From Pedobacter borealis DSM 19626 (lineage in GTDB: Bacteria; Bacteroidota; Bacteroidia; Sphingobacteriales; Sphingobacteriaceae): a stretch of DNA of 56,707 nucleotides. The position numbers and the translations under genes were made by a program. The stretch is from assembly GCF_000708285.2 (NCBI RefSeq), contig NZ_JAUG01000021.1:1-56707 (forward strand). Reading direction: 5' to 3'. Below, piece by piece: positions 1-8,298 of the stretch (positions are counted from its first letter, which is position 1; each line of letters opens with the position of its first letter). The notes below the pieces were generated by a model. It saw only the letters and a list, made by a program, of their open reading frames with translations. It was not told the DNA's origin and made no database searches.

Positions 1-3000
1 CCCGACCCAAAAAGGGTAGTATACTGGATGGAGTTTCTTTTGAAAAAATAATCAAGCTTATAGCTCACCTGGATATTAAGCTCAATATTCCGATAGCGGA
101 AGCTGTTGCCTACCGACCCGAAAATGCGGGGAATTGCCGAGCCGAAATATTTAAGATCAGCAAGCTGCGTACCGGCGCCATTAATCAGGCTGTAATTTTT
201 GCTCACCTGCCCGTTCAGGTAGCCCTGCGGATCGCCTGTTAAGGGATCGAGCCCGGCCCACTTATAGGCATAAATGGCGTATACAGGGTTACCAACCACG
301 CCAGATATGGGCGGATTACCCGCTGAACCCACAAAAGCGCTGCCCTGGAGGTTGGAAAGAAAATATTCGTCAATTTTATCGCGAAAAGAGCTAAAATTAA
401 GATTGGTACGCCATTGCACATTGCCGGTCGTATTTAAAGTGTTAAGCTGCACCTCCAGGCCGTTACCGCTCATTTCTGCTACATTTTTTAGAATGGACGG
501 GCCCACGCCACCGCTATAATCGAGCAGGGCATTACCAAAAAGCCCTTTCCCTTTTTTATGGTAGTATTCTATACTTCCGCTCAGCCTGTTCTGCAAAACT
601 GCAAAGTCTAAGCCCAGGTTAAACATTGCCGCATTTTCCCACTTCAGTTCGGGGTTTGCGTAGGTATTAAAACGGGCATAGGGCTCATTAAAATAGCTAG
701 ATGTACCTGCATAAAGCATTGTGGTTACCGAAGTCATTGCAGGGTCGATATTGCCCGAAACGCCATAGGTAGCCCGCAGCTTGAGTGCATTAATGGCGGG
801 GGTTTTAAAAAAATCTTCCTGGAATATATCCCAGCTAAGCCCTGCAGACCATAAAAGGCTCCATTTATCGTTCGTATTCAGCCCAAAAAGATTGGAAGCA
901 TCGCGCCTGCCGCTGATGGAAATGCCATATCTTTTACGGTAGGTATAAGCAAAATTGGCAAAGAGGGAAACAAACCTTGTGGTTACCGAACTGATGCCAT
1001 TCCTATCGGGGATGTAGGCCGAAGATCCTGTGCTCAGCAGCGGGTAAAGGGCCGTATAATCTACCGTTCCGGCGGTAAGGATATCGTTCCTGAAACCGTA
1101 CAGGCGTGCGCTTATCCCATCAGTAGAGGCATCGCGTGTTTCGGCCCCGATAAACCCGTTTACCTCGTGCAGGTCTGTATTAAGGTTATAATTTAGCTGC
1201 CCCCTTAAGTTGTGCACCTGTAATATACTGTTGTTATTATCAAGCACGCCGCCTTTAGGTATCTTATAGGCTAATTGCCCGGCGGTATACTGGGCATAAT
1301 CATTCACCAGGTTCCGGGCAAAATAACTCTGCTCATTGTACAGCACCCTGTTTTTGCCATCCTGGTTTTCGAACTGGTATTTTAGCTCTACCGAAAAGTT
1401 TAAGGGAAGCCTGTACCTAAGCCCGGTGCTAAGCAACAGATCGGCAAGCTTATCGGAGTTATCAATATTTTCATCGTCAACTAAAGGATAATAAGCCCAG
1501 TCGCCCAGTTTTCCGCCAACTAGGCCGGCCAGGTAAGCGGTCCTCCTATCTTTGGGCAGTACAACAGGATTACCATCAGCACCTGCAAACGAGGCATAGG
1601 GGTATAAATGGTTGCCCGAATAAAAAATGGTACCATAGGCAGGCCTCCCTGTTTTGGAAAGGCTATTGGTATAGTATACACCAAAATTTAACTGCAGGTT
1701 TTTCCCTATCTTTTGGTTAAGCTGTAGCCTTGCGTTCAGTTTGCTGAAAACTGCCCCCAGGTTAGATACATTGTGATCATAGGAAACTGAAGAAATCCAG
1801 TTAAAAGATTCCCCTCCGCCTGATATATCGGCTGCGAACTGGTTATTGGATAAAGGGCGGTAAAAATATTGCAGGTATTCATCGCGCACATCAAGCGCCC
1901 TTAACTTATTTATTGATGCGGTTGCCCCTTCGCCGGAAATGCTGCCCTTATCCCTGGCCACCAGGATTTCGATGACGGGGGAAAGCACAGGCCCAAGGTT
2001 GCTGTTCACTGTACTGGTGTAAAAGCCTTTTTGGTAGAGGAACATTTCGGTATCTATGTACTCGGAGCTATTCATTTGTGGCGATCGATACAGATCGGGC
2101 CTTGCAGCATAAGTGCTGTTTAAATTTACCTTTACCCTGGTGGGCGAATTAAACCGTGCATTTTTAGAGGTAATTACAATAACGCCATTGCCTGCCCTTG
2201 CGCCCCAAATACTGGCTGCGGCAGCATCTTTTAAAATGGTAACCGACTCTATATCGTTGGGGTTAATGTTATCGATATCGCCCTCGTAGGGAAAGTTATC
2301 AAGAACAATTAATGGCGATTTCGGGCCACGGATGGTACTAAGGCCCCGCACCATCAGCCTGCCTGAAGAAGGTGTAGACCGATCAACAATCAGCCCCGAA
2401 GAAACCGCCTCCAGCCTTGCAATAATATTAGGGCCTACCTGTTGTGAAAGCAGGTTATTGTTCAACGTGGTAAAAGAACCCGTTGCCCTTTCTTTAGGCA
2501 AGGTCTGGTAGCCTGTGCTCACATTAACTTCATCCAATTTACCAGCGACAATGGACATCTTTATGATAACCAACTCATTAGCCACAGGAATTTCTCTGGC
2601 TTCGTAACCAATAAAGGAAATAACAAGTATTGCTTTCACATGTACATTAATAAATGAAAACTCCCCATTATCATTAGAAATGGTTGTACGGTCAGTCCCC
2701 TTAACACTAATGGAAGCACCAACCATTGCTTTTCCGTTTTCATCAACTACTCGTCCTTTCACATCTATTAGCAGAGCATTGACATTAACTTGTTCAGGCT
2801 TTTTATTCACCACAATGATCATCTTATCTTCCATCGAGTAAGTGAATGGCTGGTCCTCAAAACATTTATTCAGCACATTGATCAAATCATCACTGTTTAC
2901 AATAATGGTAACAGGCTTTGCAATATTGATCTGATCTTTGTTGATCACAAAATCATATCCACTTTGCTTCCTTAATTCTTTAAAGATTTCGGTGAGCGGT

Positions 3001-3206
3001 GCGTTCTTTTTGGATAAAGAGATTTTTTGAGCATTTGCGGCCAGAGAAACCTCCATAAATGCAATCAGTAATATCAAGCATGTCAGATTTATCCTCATAA
3101 GCCATTTTCTAATATTGGGATTCCATGCAATCTGCCACAAACTAGTTGCGGACTTTCGGATATAGCTGGTTACACCATATCCATTTGTATAGTAAAATTT
3201 ATACAT
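1..3206 (-). CDS. SusC/RagA-family TonB-dependent outer membrane receptor, C-terminus cut by window edge
   Basis: Outer-membrane receptor that imports a ligand, usually a glycan or peptide, with TonB energy. The minus-strand frame is open from 3206 to position 1, so about 1068 residues are visible and only the last strands of the barrel are missing. After a signal peptide (MRINLTCLILLIAF, start of the mature domain near AANAQKISL) come an STN domain (ISLSKKNAPLTEIFKELRK), a carboxypeptidase-like domain (VKGRVVDENGKAMVGASI) and a plug with SGLIVDRSTPSSGR and TILKDAAAASIWGARAGNG, the RagA/SusC signature. An internal ATG 38 codons in (about 3095) is an alternative start; the longer start is common in this family. 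It lies 122 bp after a FecR gene and downstream of an ECF sigma gene, so surface signalling is likely. The STN domain supports this. A SusD partner would be beyond the left edge. Confidence 0.93.
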   Translation of the reverse strand, partial: MYKFYYTNGYGVTSYIRKSATSLWQIAWNPNIRKWLMRINLTCLILLIAFMEVSLAANAQKISLSKKNAPLTEIFKELRKQSGYDFVINKDQINIAKPVTIIVNSDDLINVLNKCFEDQPFTYSMEDKMIIVVNKKPEQVNVNALLIDVKGRVVDENGKAMVGASISVKGTDRTTISNDNGEFSFINVHVKAILVISFIGYEAREIPVANELVIIKMSIVAGKLDEVNVSTGYQTLPKERATGSFTTLNNNLLSQQVGPNIIARLEAVSSGLIVDRSTPSSGRLMVRGLSTIRGPKSPLIVLDNFPYEGDIDNINPNDIESVTILKDAAAASIWGARAGNGVIVITSKNARFNSPTRVKVNLNSTYAARPDLYRSPQMNSSEYIDTEMFLYQKGFYTSTVNSNLGPVLSPVIEILVARDKGSISGEGATASINKLRALDVRDEYLQYFYRPLSNNQFAADISGGGESFNWISSVSYDHNVSNLGAVFSKLNARLQLNQKIGKNLQLNFGVYYTNSLSKTGRPAYGTIFYSGNHLYPYASFAGADGNPVVLPKDRRTAYLAGLVGGKLGDWAYYPLVDDENIDNSDKLADLLLSTGLRYRLPLNFSVELKYQFENQDGKNRVLYNEQSYFARNLVNDYAQYTAGQLAYKIPKGGVLDNNNSILQVHNLRGQLNYNLNTDLHEVNGFIGAETRDASTDGISARLYGFRNDILTAGTVDYTALYPLLSTGSSAYIPDRNGISSVTTRFVSLFANFAYTYRKRYGISISGRRDASNLFGLNTNDKWSLLWSAGLSWDIFQEDFFKTPAINALKLRATYGVSGNIDPAMTSVTTMLYAGTSSYFNEPYARFNTYANPELKWENAAMFNLGLDFAVLQNRLSGSIEYYHKKGKGLFGNALLDYSGGVGPSILKNVAEMSGNGLEVQLNTLNTTGNVQWRTNLNFSSFRDKIDEYFLSNLQGSAFVGSAGNPPISGVVGNPVYAIYAYKWAGLDPLTGDPQGYLNGQVSKNYSLINGAGTQLADLKYFGSAIPRIFGSVGNSFRYRNIELNIQVSYKLDYFFKRNSIQYTTLFGS

Positions 3207-3328
3207 TTGTTTGTTTAGTTTAGTTGTTGAAATTCTGTTTAGTAGCATTATTTATCCGATTAGCTAGACTTCTGATCGGGGGCGCTTCCAACGCCTCCGT
3301 TCTTGTTCTGGCCAACCTCAAAAAGTTT

Positions 3329-4468
3329 CTAAGGCATAACCAAAACCCTCCTTCCATCAACTTTAAAATGGATTCCCTGATTGATCTGTAGCGCTTTCAA
3401 AACCTGCGACAATTTCTTGGTTCGGGAAATTGTACTTACTACGCCAGAAGAACTTATATTTCCTTGATATTCGATTTCTACATCATACCATCTGGCAATC
3501 TGACGCATCACGGCTTTAAGGTCTTCCCCTTCAAAAACGAAATCGCCGTTTTTCCAGCTTACAACCTGATCAACATCAGCATCACCAACCTTTATGTCAC
3601 TGCCCTTTACTATTGCCTGTTGACCTGGACTCAATATTTTTGAATTTTTACTTTTTAAATTAGAGATATTTATCGAACCTTCGAGCAAGGTCGTTTTTGT
3701 CTCTACCTCATTAGCGTAACTATTAATGTTAAAATGTGTCCCTAATACCTTAACTTCCTGCTCGGCAGCCTTTACGATAAAAGGATGCCGTTTATCCTTA
3801 GCCACCTGAAAATAGGCTTCTCCATGAAGTTCTACTCTTCTTTCTTTAAGCGATGCAAAAGAAGCAGGGTATTTTAAGGATGATGCAGCATTCATCCAAA
3901 CATGCGTTCCGTCTGGGAGTACGATTTCATACCTACCACCATTCGGTGTCTCGATTGTATTGAATTCTAAAAGGAATGAAGAGCCCGAGTTCTTTTCCGC
4001 TATGGTGTAAACTAATTGTCCATCAGCTGTTTTACTAATTTGCACACCAGTTTGTCTTGCAATAGTGCCGTTTCCAGCATCAGTAAGCGTAATGCGTTTC
4101 CCGTTGCCAAGCGTCAAGTAAGCTTTATTCCCAGCAGGGTCTATGTCAGTTGTCTGAATATTTGCGAATTCAGCCTTTTTAGGAAATTTGGAAGAATAGA
4201 AATAAAGACTTAACCCTATTACAGCAAAAAAAGAAGCGGCCACTGCAACTTTAGGCCAAAGCCTTGTACCTTTCTTCTCTTCTGCGCTAATGATGTGCAA
4301 AAAATGCTGATCAAGTTTTGCCAGGTTTTCTTCTAGGCCTTGATAGTCCTTGTTTAATCTAACTTCGCTGAGGTACCAACTTTCTAGCATCGCTCGTTCC
4401 TCCTCGGAGAGTGTGCCATTCTCGTATCGCTCGATTAGTAATCTTACATCTAGGTTTTCCATATTCAT
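3329..4468 (-). CDS. FecR-family anti-sigma factor
   Basis: Membrane anti-sigma regulator that holds the ECF sigma factor at 5089-5661 and responds to the SusC-type receptor downstream. At 379 residues it has the normal family length. The N-terminal 70 residues are cytoplasmic and acidic (LDVRLLIERYENGTLSEEER). One transmembrane helix follows (VAVAASFFAVIGLSLYFY, about residues 72-90). The periplasmic FecR domain has the diagnostic ETPNGGRYEIVLPDGTHVWM and GEAYFQVAKDKRHPFIV stretches. The C-terminal DUF4974 domain begins near FVFEGEDLKAVMRQIARWYDVEIEY. An ATG two codons downstream could also be the start. The order sigma, FecR, receptor is standard in Bacteroidota. Confidence 0.93.
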   Translation of the reverse strand: MNMENLDVRLLIERYENGTLSEEERAMLESWYLSEVRLNKDYQGLEENLAKLDQHFLHIISAEEKKGTRLWPKVAVAASFFAVIGLSLYFYSSKFPKKAEFANIQTTDIDPAGNKAYLTLGNGKRITLTDAGNGTIARQTGVQISKTADGQLVYTIAEKNSGSSFLLEFNTIETPNGGRYEIVLPDGTHVWMNAASSLKYPASFASLKERRVELHGEAYFQVAKDKRHPFIVKAAEQEVKVLGTHFNINSYANEVETKTTLLEGSINISNLKSKNSKILSPGQQAIVKGSDIKVGDADVDQVVSWKNGDFVFEGEDLKAVMRQIARWYDVEIEYQGNISSSGVVSTISRTKKLSQVLKALQINQGIHFKVDGRRVLVMP

Positions 4469-4477
4469 AAAAGTATG

Positions 4478-4594
4478 TTATGCATTTTTCCCATTACGGC
4501 TACAGCCATAATTTTCGGCAAGAGCCTGCTGTGCAAATTCACTATATGCAAATAGCTGAATGAGCAATAAAATCACACAAATATTTTTTATCAT
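4478..4594 (-). CDS. Small putative secreted peptide (38 aa)
   Basis: Short frame of 38 residues beginning MIKNICVILLLIQLFAYSEF. It has a basic start, a hydrophobic core and a small-residue stretch (AQQALA) that resembles a signal peptide cleavage site. This would leave a mature tail of about 13 residues ending CSRNGKNA. It sits 9 bp upstream of the fecR start on the same strand, so it is probably co-transcribed with it. I do not recognise the family. The signal-peptide pattern and tight spacing are the only support, and it could be a leader peptide or a chance frame. Confidence 0.4.
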   Translation of the reverse strand: MIKNICVILLLIQLFAYSEFAQQALAENYGCSRNGKNA

Positions 4595-4633
4595 TTTTAG
4601 TTTGTATGGCCCATGCATTCTGACAGATAAACG

Positions 4634-4692
4634 CCCGGAAGGAATCTTCCGGGACAGTTCAGCCTACTGCCCGCCCCTTTTGCGGCAGGGGC
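4634..4692. repeat. Two adjacent GC-rich hairpins between sigma and fecR
   Basis: The first hairpin has perfect 8-bp arms (CCCGGAAG and CTTCCGGG) with a 4-base loop at 4634-4653. The second pairs GCCCC (4673-4677) with GGGGC (4688-4692) and is followed on the plus strand by TTTT. They lie between the 82-residue gene and the 38-residue peptide. They could end or attenuate transcription between sigma and fecR, or stabilise the message; the sequence does not decide which. Confidence 0.5.
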
Positions 4693-4768
4693 TTTTGTAG
4701 CAGCAAAATATCTACGCTTCTGAAAGGTTAATCAGAAGGAATTGCCTATATGGTTAATATGGTAAGTG

Positions 4769-5017
4769 CTAATCATAAAATAATCCTAGGCTCGTAGCGC
4801 TGTCACGACTACTGGTATCAGGCACTTTCATGGCCTTCTTAATCGTATAGTGATATTTTCCGATTCCTGTGTCAGTACTGACTTTTTCCCTACAATATTC
4901 GCGCTTCACATTGTTCAGAATAGCCAGGGGCGTATACAACAATGCAAAGCAAAAGAAAAAAAGTGGCAAGTAAGCATTATTGGATTTTATGGTTTGTTCT
5001 ACATCCAGGTTTTTCAT
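4769..5017 (-). CDS. Small membrane protein of unknown function (82 aa)
   Basis: Unrecognised protein with one clear hydrophobic helix near residues 15-35 (AYLPLFFFCFALLYTPLAI), flanked by a polar N-terminus and a basic, serine-rich C-terminal half. It lies 71 bp after the ECF sigma gene and ahead of fecR, all on one strand, so it may belong to the same regulatory unit. No catalytic motif is visible. It may be a lineage-specific small protein or a non-functional frame; confidence is moderate because only position and the membrane segment support it. Confidence 0.45.
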   Translation of the reverse strand: MKNLDVEQTIKSNNAYLPLFFFCFALLYTPLAILNNVKREYCREKVSTDTGIGKYHYTIKKAMKVPDTSSRDSATSLGLFYD

Positions 5018-5088
5018 AAGCCTTAAAGGAAATTATTTCCCCTTTAAAACGTCAGACAGATGAAAGTGCGAAATGGAGTAGAAAAATT

Positions 5089-5661
5089 TTAAAAAAAATA
5101 AAATAGCAGAATTGACAGGTTAATCTTGAGCCTTAAAATACGAACCGCGTTGCCCACCTGCTTTTTAACGGTAGTATCTGAAATCCCTAATACCTTCCCG
5201 ATTTCTTTATGTGATAGGTCAGTATTGCGGCTCATTAAAAATACTTCACGCATTTTCTTAGGTAGGGCATCGATCTCTTTTTCAATAATCTGGTTGAGTT
5301 CCTTTTCCCTGATCAGGTTGTCGGTAAAAAACTCACCCCTTTCAAAAAAGGCCTGGATGGATTTGGCGTAGCGGTCTGTAATGTTCTGGTGGGCTATGGC
5401 ATTGAACACCCTGTTCCGTACCGCTCCATAGAGATAATTATCAATAGATGAGGTGGGAGCAAATTCTGAACGCTTTTCCCAAAGATTGGTGAAAACCTCT
5501 TGGACTATATCGGTTGCCTGGTCAGCATCTTTGATTGTCCTAAGTGCATGAAGGTAAAGTGAGGCCTTGAATTTGTTGTAAATGAAAGCGAACGTACCTT
5601 GATCTCCTTCCCTTAAAAGGGACGTTAATTCCTGATCGGTATGTTTATTAAAGTCCGGCAT
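5089..5661 (-). CDS. RNA polymerase ECF sigma factor, FecI-like
   Basis: Directs RNA polymerase to the promoters of its own cluster, probably including the adjacent receptor. Region 2 is visible as LLREGDQGTFAFIYNKFKASLYLHALR and DIVQEVFTNLWEKR. Region 4 shows an HTH (ALPKKMREVFLMSR, then SHKEIGKVLGISDTTVKKQV). The frame extends upstream to 5760, but the start at MPDFNKHTDQ (5661) gives the normal 190 residues and has a purine-rich AGAAGGA about 15 bases upstream. The C-terminus is hydrophobic (INLSILLFYFF), common in Bacteroidota members of this family. It heads the sigma/FecR/SusC cluster. Confidence 0.92.
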   Translation of the reverse strand: MPDFNKHTDQELTSLLREGDQGTFAFIYNKFKASLYLHALRTIKDADQATDIVQEVFTNLWEKRSEFAPTSSIDNYLYGAVRNRVFNAIAHQNITDRYAKSIQAFFERGEFFTDNLIREKELNQIIEKEIDALPKKMREVFLMSRNTDLSHKEIGKVLGISDTTVKKQVGNAVRILRLKINLSILLFYFF

Positions 5662-6140
5662 TGCCCTTGATGTTCCTTCTAATTTACTAAAAATCAAGGT
5701 CAATATTAAAAAATATTTTACTATTAATTCCCCACTACTAAAATTTTCAGCAAAAAACAATACATGAAAAATTTTTAAGGCCTACTGCCTCGTGTCCAAA
5801 TTAAGGCTATCGTATATAAATCGCAGATAATGACATATGTTTCAAAAACTTAAGGTTTATTATCAATTATTCCTCATCTTTACTTGAAATATACGACAGT
5901 TTGATCAATTTCGTCTATTAGAATTGTCTGTATCCCTCCACTCTATTTTAACGTTAACTTTGTTTAGAGATTTTTTGTAGCGATTTCATAAGTCCCTACT
6001 TCATCTATTGATATACCTCTGCCCATATTGAATTGTAACAATCCAGAATGATTCCATAACTTGCCATATTGATTCTTAAAATTGATTAATCATGTTTGCC
6101 TTTAAAGATATTAGTTAAATTAAAGTACTGATTTAAATAG
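5662..6140. other. Non-coding gap, probable sigma promoter region
   Basis: About 480 AT-rich bases between the divergent sigma gene and the plus-strand HTH-like frame at 6141. It should hold the promoter of the sigma cluster. I see no RNA gene, long inverted repeat or tRNA fragment here. The step from a conserved chromosomal cluster to accessory genes occurs in this stretch, so an element boundary could lie here, but no attachment repeat was recognised. Confidence 0.4.
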
Positions 6141-6359
6141 ATGATTATTATCTTTATATCTATCACAAAACTGTTAGGAATCAATCATGAAAGATATACA
6201 GTTAAGCTTGCAAATCCAGACAAGTTTTCAGTTTCTGAGCTGTTAAAAATGAGTTACATATTTAATGTGGATCCAGCGCTGATTTTAGAGGTTATTCAAA
6301 ATGAAATGGAGAAAACGATTACATCTAAAATTGAGAGTCAGAAAAATAAGTTAAAATAA
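6141..6359 (+). CDS. Truncated XRE-like helix-turn-helix protein
   Basis: Short frame of 72 residues. The middle (LLGINHERYTVKLANPDKFSVSELLKMSYIFNVDPALI) resembles the second half of an XRE-type HTH domain as found in small Bacteroidota regulators. The first helices are missing, because a stop codon lies directly before the ATG. It is therefore likely a 5'-truncated remnant, although a short functional version cannot be excluded. It is convergent with the cassette at 6385-8124. Confidence 0.35.
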   Translation: MIIIFISITKLLGINHERYTVKLANPDKFSVSELLKMSYIFNVDPALILEVIQNEMEKTITSKIESQKNKLK

Positions 6360-6384
6360 TTGATTTTTTAAGCTGCTACGCTAA

Positions 6385-6618
6385 TTATGGAGGATTCCAA
6401 GTCCCCCAGTCAGAAGATATAGAGATAGATGTTTTTGTTTGCCCAGTACTTGTTCGGGTGTCAATGGTAATATAATCTCCTGAAGCTTCATAAGTATATT
6501 TTTCATGTGCTGCAAGGGGTATATACTCCCCGTCGTAACCTTGGTTTTTTTCTGTCCCGGTATCATATACATAGATTTCCACCGGATTGTCATACTTGTT
6601 ATCAAATTCTACTGCCAT
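6385..6618 (-). CDS. Unknown small protein, last gene of three-gene cassette (77 aa)
   Basis: I do not recognise this family. The protein is polar and rich in Thr, Ser, Tyr and Asp, with alternating patterns that suggest beta strands (VEIYVYDTG, YITIDTRTS, SISISSDWGTW). It has no signal peptide, membrane helix or Cys/His cluster. It begins 21 bp after the 211-residue gene and is probably translated from the same message. An overlapping second frame (6381-6605) is a shadow. A small beta-sandwich fold is a guess from the pattern only. Confidence 0.6.
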   Translation of the reverse strand: MAVEFDNKYDNPVEIYVYDTGTEKNQGYDGEYIPLAAHEKYTYEASGDYITIDTRTSTGQTKTSISISSDWGTWNPP

Positions 6619-6639
6619 AAGTCATTAGTTTAAAGTGGT

Positions 6640-7275
6640 TTATTTTATTATTTTGGAATATCGTCTAAAATCTTTGACCCTGTCAAATTCTATCTGCGAG
6701 AATTTTGTTTCAGGTATTGAATCACTTGTGAAAACGATTGGATCTGTTTTTTCTATTTGAATTTCCAGATCAGAATTCAGGCTACTACGCCGTGTATTTT
6801 GAAAGGTCTTCTTTATCTGCTCTGATATTGGGCCTTTGATTACTAATTTTTCTACATTTCCTCCACTCCAAATGCAAATAGCGTCGAGAATAATAGAATA
6901 AAAGGAATCAATTTCTTTGTGAGATAGGCTGGCATGGTTATAGAGCAAATCAACCTGAAAAGTTGTTTTAGCAACGGATAGCTTACCAATAAGCGCGATT
7001 TTAATATCTTTATCTTTCAGGCAAACCTCAAAGTAGTCAACTCTTCTAGTTGAATACCTTATAAACTCTTCGATATTAATAATATGCCCTGACAAATTTG
7101 GGTTTGGTTCATTATGAAGGTAATTCTCTAAAAAAGAATACACTCCAACGTTCATTAGATTTAAATTCCTTTGATCTACCGTTGGCTTATATCTTTGTAT
7201 CGCTAATTCAATACAGATCCTTCTCCTTTCGGCGTATTTACCAAAAAGTATTGTTCGAGACTTTGGAATTTTCAT
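6640..7275 (-). CDS. Unknown protein, middle gene of three-gene cassette (211 aa)
   Basis: No family recognised. The N-terminal third is basic (KSRTILFGKYAERRRICIELAI). The centre alternates hydrophobic and polar residues (IALIGKLSVAKTTFQVDLLY, then EIDSFYSIILDAICIW). The C-terminus is charged and ends in basic residues (VKDFRRYSKIIK). No transmembrane helix, nucleotide-binding loop or nuclease motif is apparent. It starts 3 bp after the 281-residue gene stops, so the two are translationally coupled or nearly so. The company of another unknown protein and a small beta-rich protein suggests one functional module. Confidence 0.75.
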   Translation of the reverse strand: MKIPKSRTILFGKYAERRRICIELAIQRYKPTVDQRNLNLMNVGVYSFLENYLHNEPNPNLSGHIINIEEFIRYSTRRVDYFEVCLKDKDIKIALIGKLSVAKTTFQVDLLYNHASLSHKEIDSFYSIILDAICIWSGGNVEKLVIKGPISEQIKKTFQNTRRSSLNSDLEIQIEKTDPIVFTSDSIPETKFSQIEFDRVKDFRRYSKIIK

Positions 7276-7278
7276 ATA

Positions 7279-8124
7279 TCAGTTACTTGTAGTATTGGTA
7301 TAAAATGTTCGCCATTTATTATCAATTTCGATAAATTTTTGCCACGCTCCTCCCCACATACTGATTCTATGTTTTTCATTCTTTGTAACAGCGTGGAAGT
7401 AATAGTATTCCAGGTCTTGTTCAAGGAACGTGTAGATACCTTCATTTTTCCCTGTATCAATATCTATTTGGATAAAGTCGGTGTTATTTGTTCGTTGTAC
7501 TTTTTTGTTATTAAAAGCCCCTTGAGTTGTAAACAAGTCTATTCGAACAGTGAACGGCATTATAAATGTCAATAAAGGAAAATATCTTTTATGTACCTCT
7601 GTACCAACTTGTATGGTATAGCAGACCTCGCAATAGATCAGTGGAAAGTCATCCCCACTTCCCCTAACAATTTGAATTCTAGTAATATAACTACCTCCAT
7701 CTGTTATTAATGATTTGAGAATTACAATTGGTATTACTCTTGAATTCACTTCTCCGCTGACAAAATTCCAAAGTGAACCGCCAGCTAATCCGAGAACTGA
7801 ACCTCCTTTGCTTAAATCAGTCAATACTTTAGCGGTTGATGCACTAGCAATTTCTCCTTCCCAGAAATTAATTGTGTGGTTGTCGATGAATTGCCCTAAG
7901 AAAAAGGATAACTCTCTTTTATTGACCTCGCTTAGGCTTATTTCCTGTATTACAATAGGCTTTGTTATATCGCCTTTATTTAAAAAAGATTTCGAAATAT
8001 TTATGTAATGACAGTCTGGCAATGATCCGTCTAATATCTGAAATGGGAAAATATTAGCATCAAATAATGAATTGACATTTTGGAGTGCCCAGTTTCTGTC
8101 TTTAAATTTATCGTAGTAACTCAT
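7279..8124 (-). CDS. Unknown protein, first gene of three-gene cassette (281 aa)
   Basis: No family recognised. The N-terminal part looks soluble. The centre (about residues 95-140) is a Gly/Ala/Ser-rich, weakly hydrophobic stretch (LSKGGSVLGLAGGSLWNF, then VIPIVILKSLI). The C-terminal half has beta-type patterns and a Trp/Tyr-rich end (ISMWGGAWQKFIEIDNKWRTF). The central stretch could be a membrane-inserting segment, but no catalytic motif supports a function. It leads a tight minus-strand operon with the 211- and 77-residue genes; about 170 AT-rich bases upstream should hold the promoter. Confidence 0.75.
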   Translation of the reverse strand: MSYYDKFKDRNWALQNVNSLFDANIFPFQILDGSLPDCHYINISKSFLNKGDITKPIVIQEISLSEVNKRELSFFLGQFIDNHTINFWEGEIASASTAKVLTDLSKGGSVLGLAGGSLWNFVSGEVNSRVIPIVILKSLITDGGSYITRIQIVRGSGDDFPLIYCEVCYTIQVGTEVHKRYFPLLTFIMPFTVRIDLFTTQGAFNNKKVQRTNNTDFIQIDIDTGKNEGIYTFLEQDLEYYYFHAVTKNEKHRISMWGGAWQKFIEIDNKWRTFYTNTTSN

Positions 8125-8298
8125 TTTTGCATTGTCTTAGTTTGGTTCTTATCACAAGACACATTTCGCTACACCACTGATAAATAAATTTAATATAATT
8201 TACTTAATAATGCTATTTTATTTATTCATTATGTTCTTTCTGTCAACACGTTACAGATAAGATTTCAAAAAGCTTTACAAAACCGGTTTGTTATTGAT

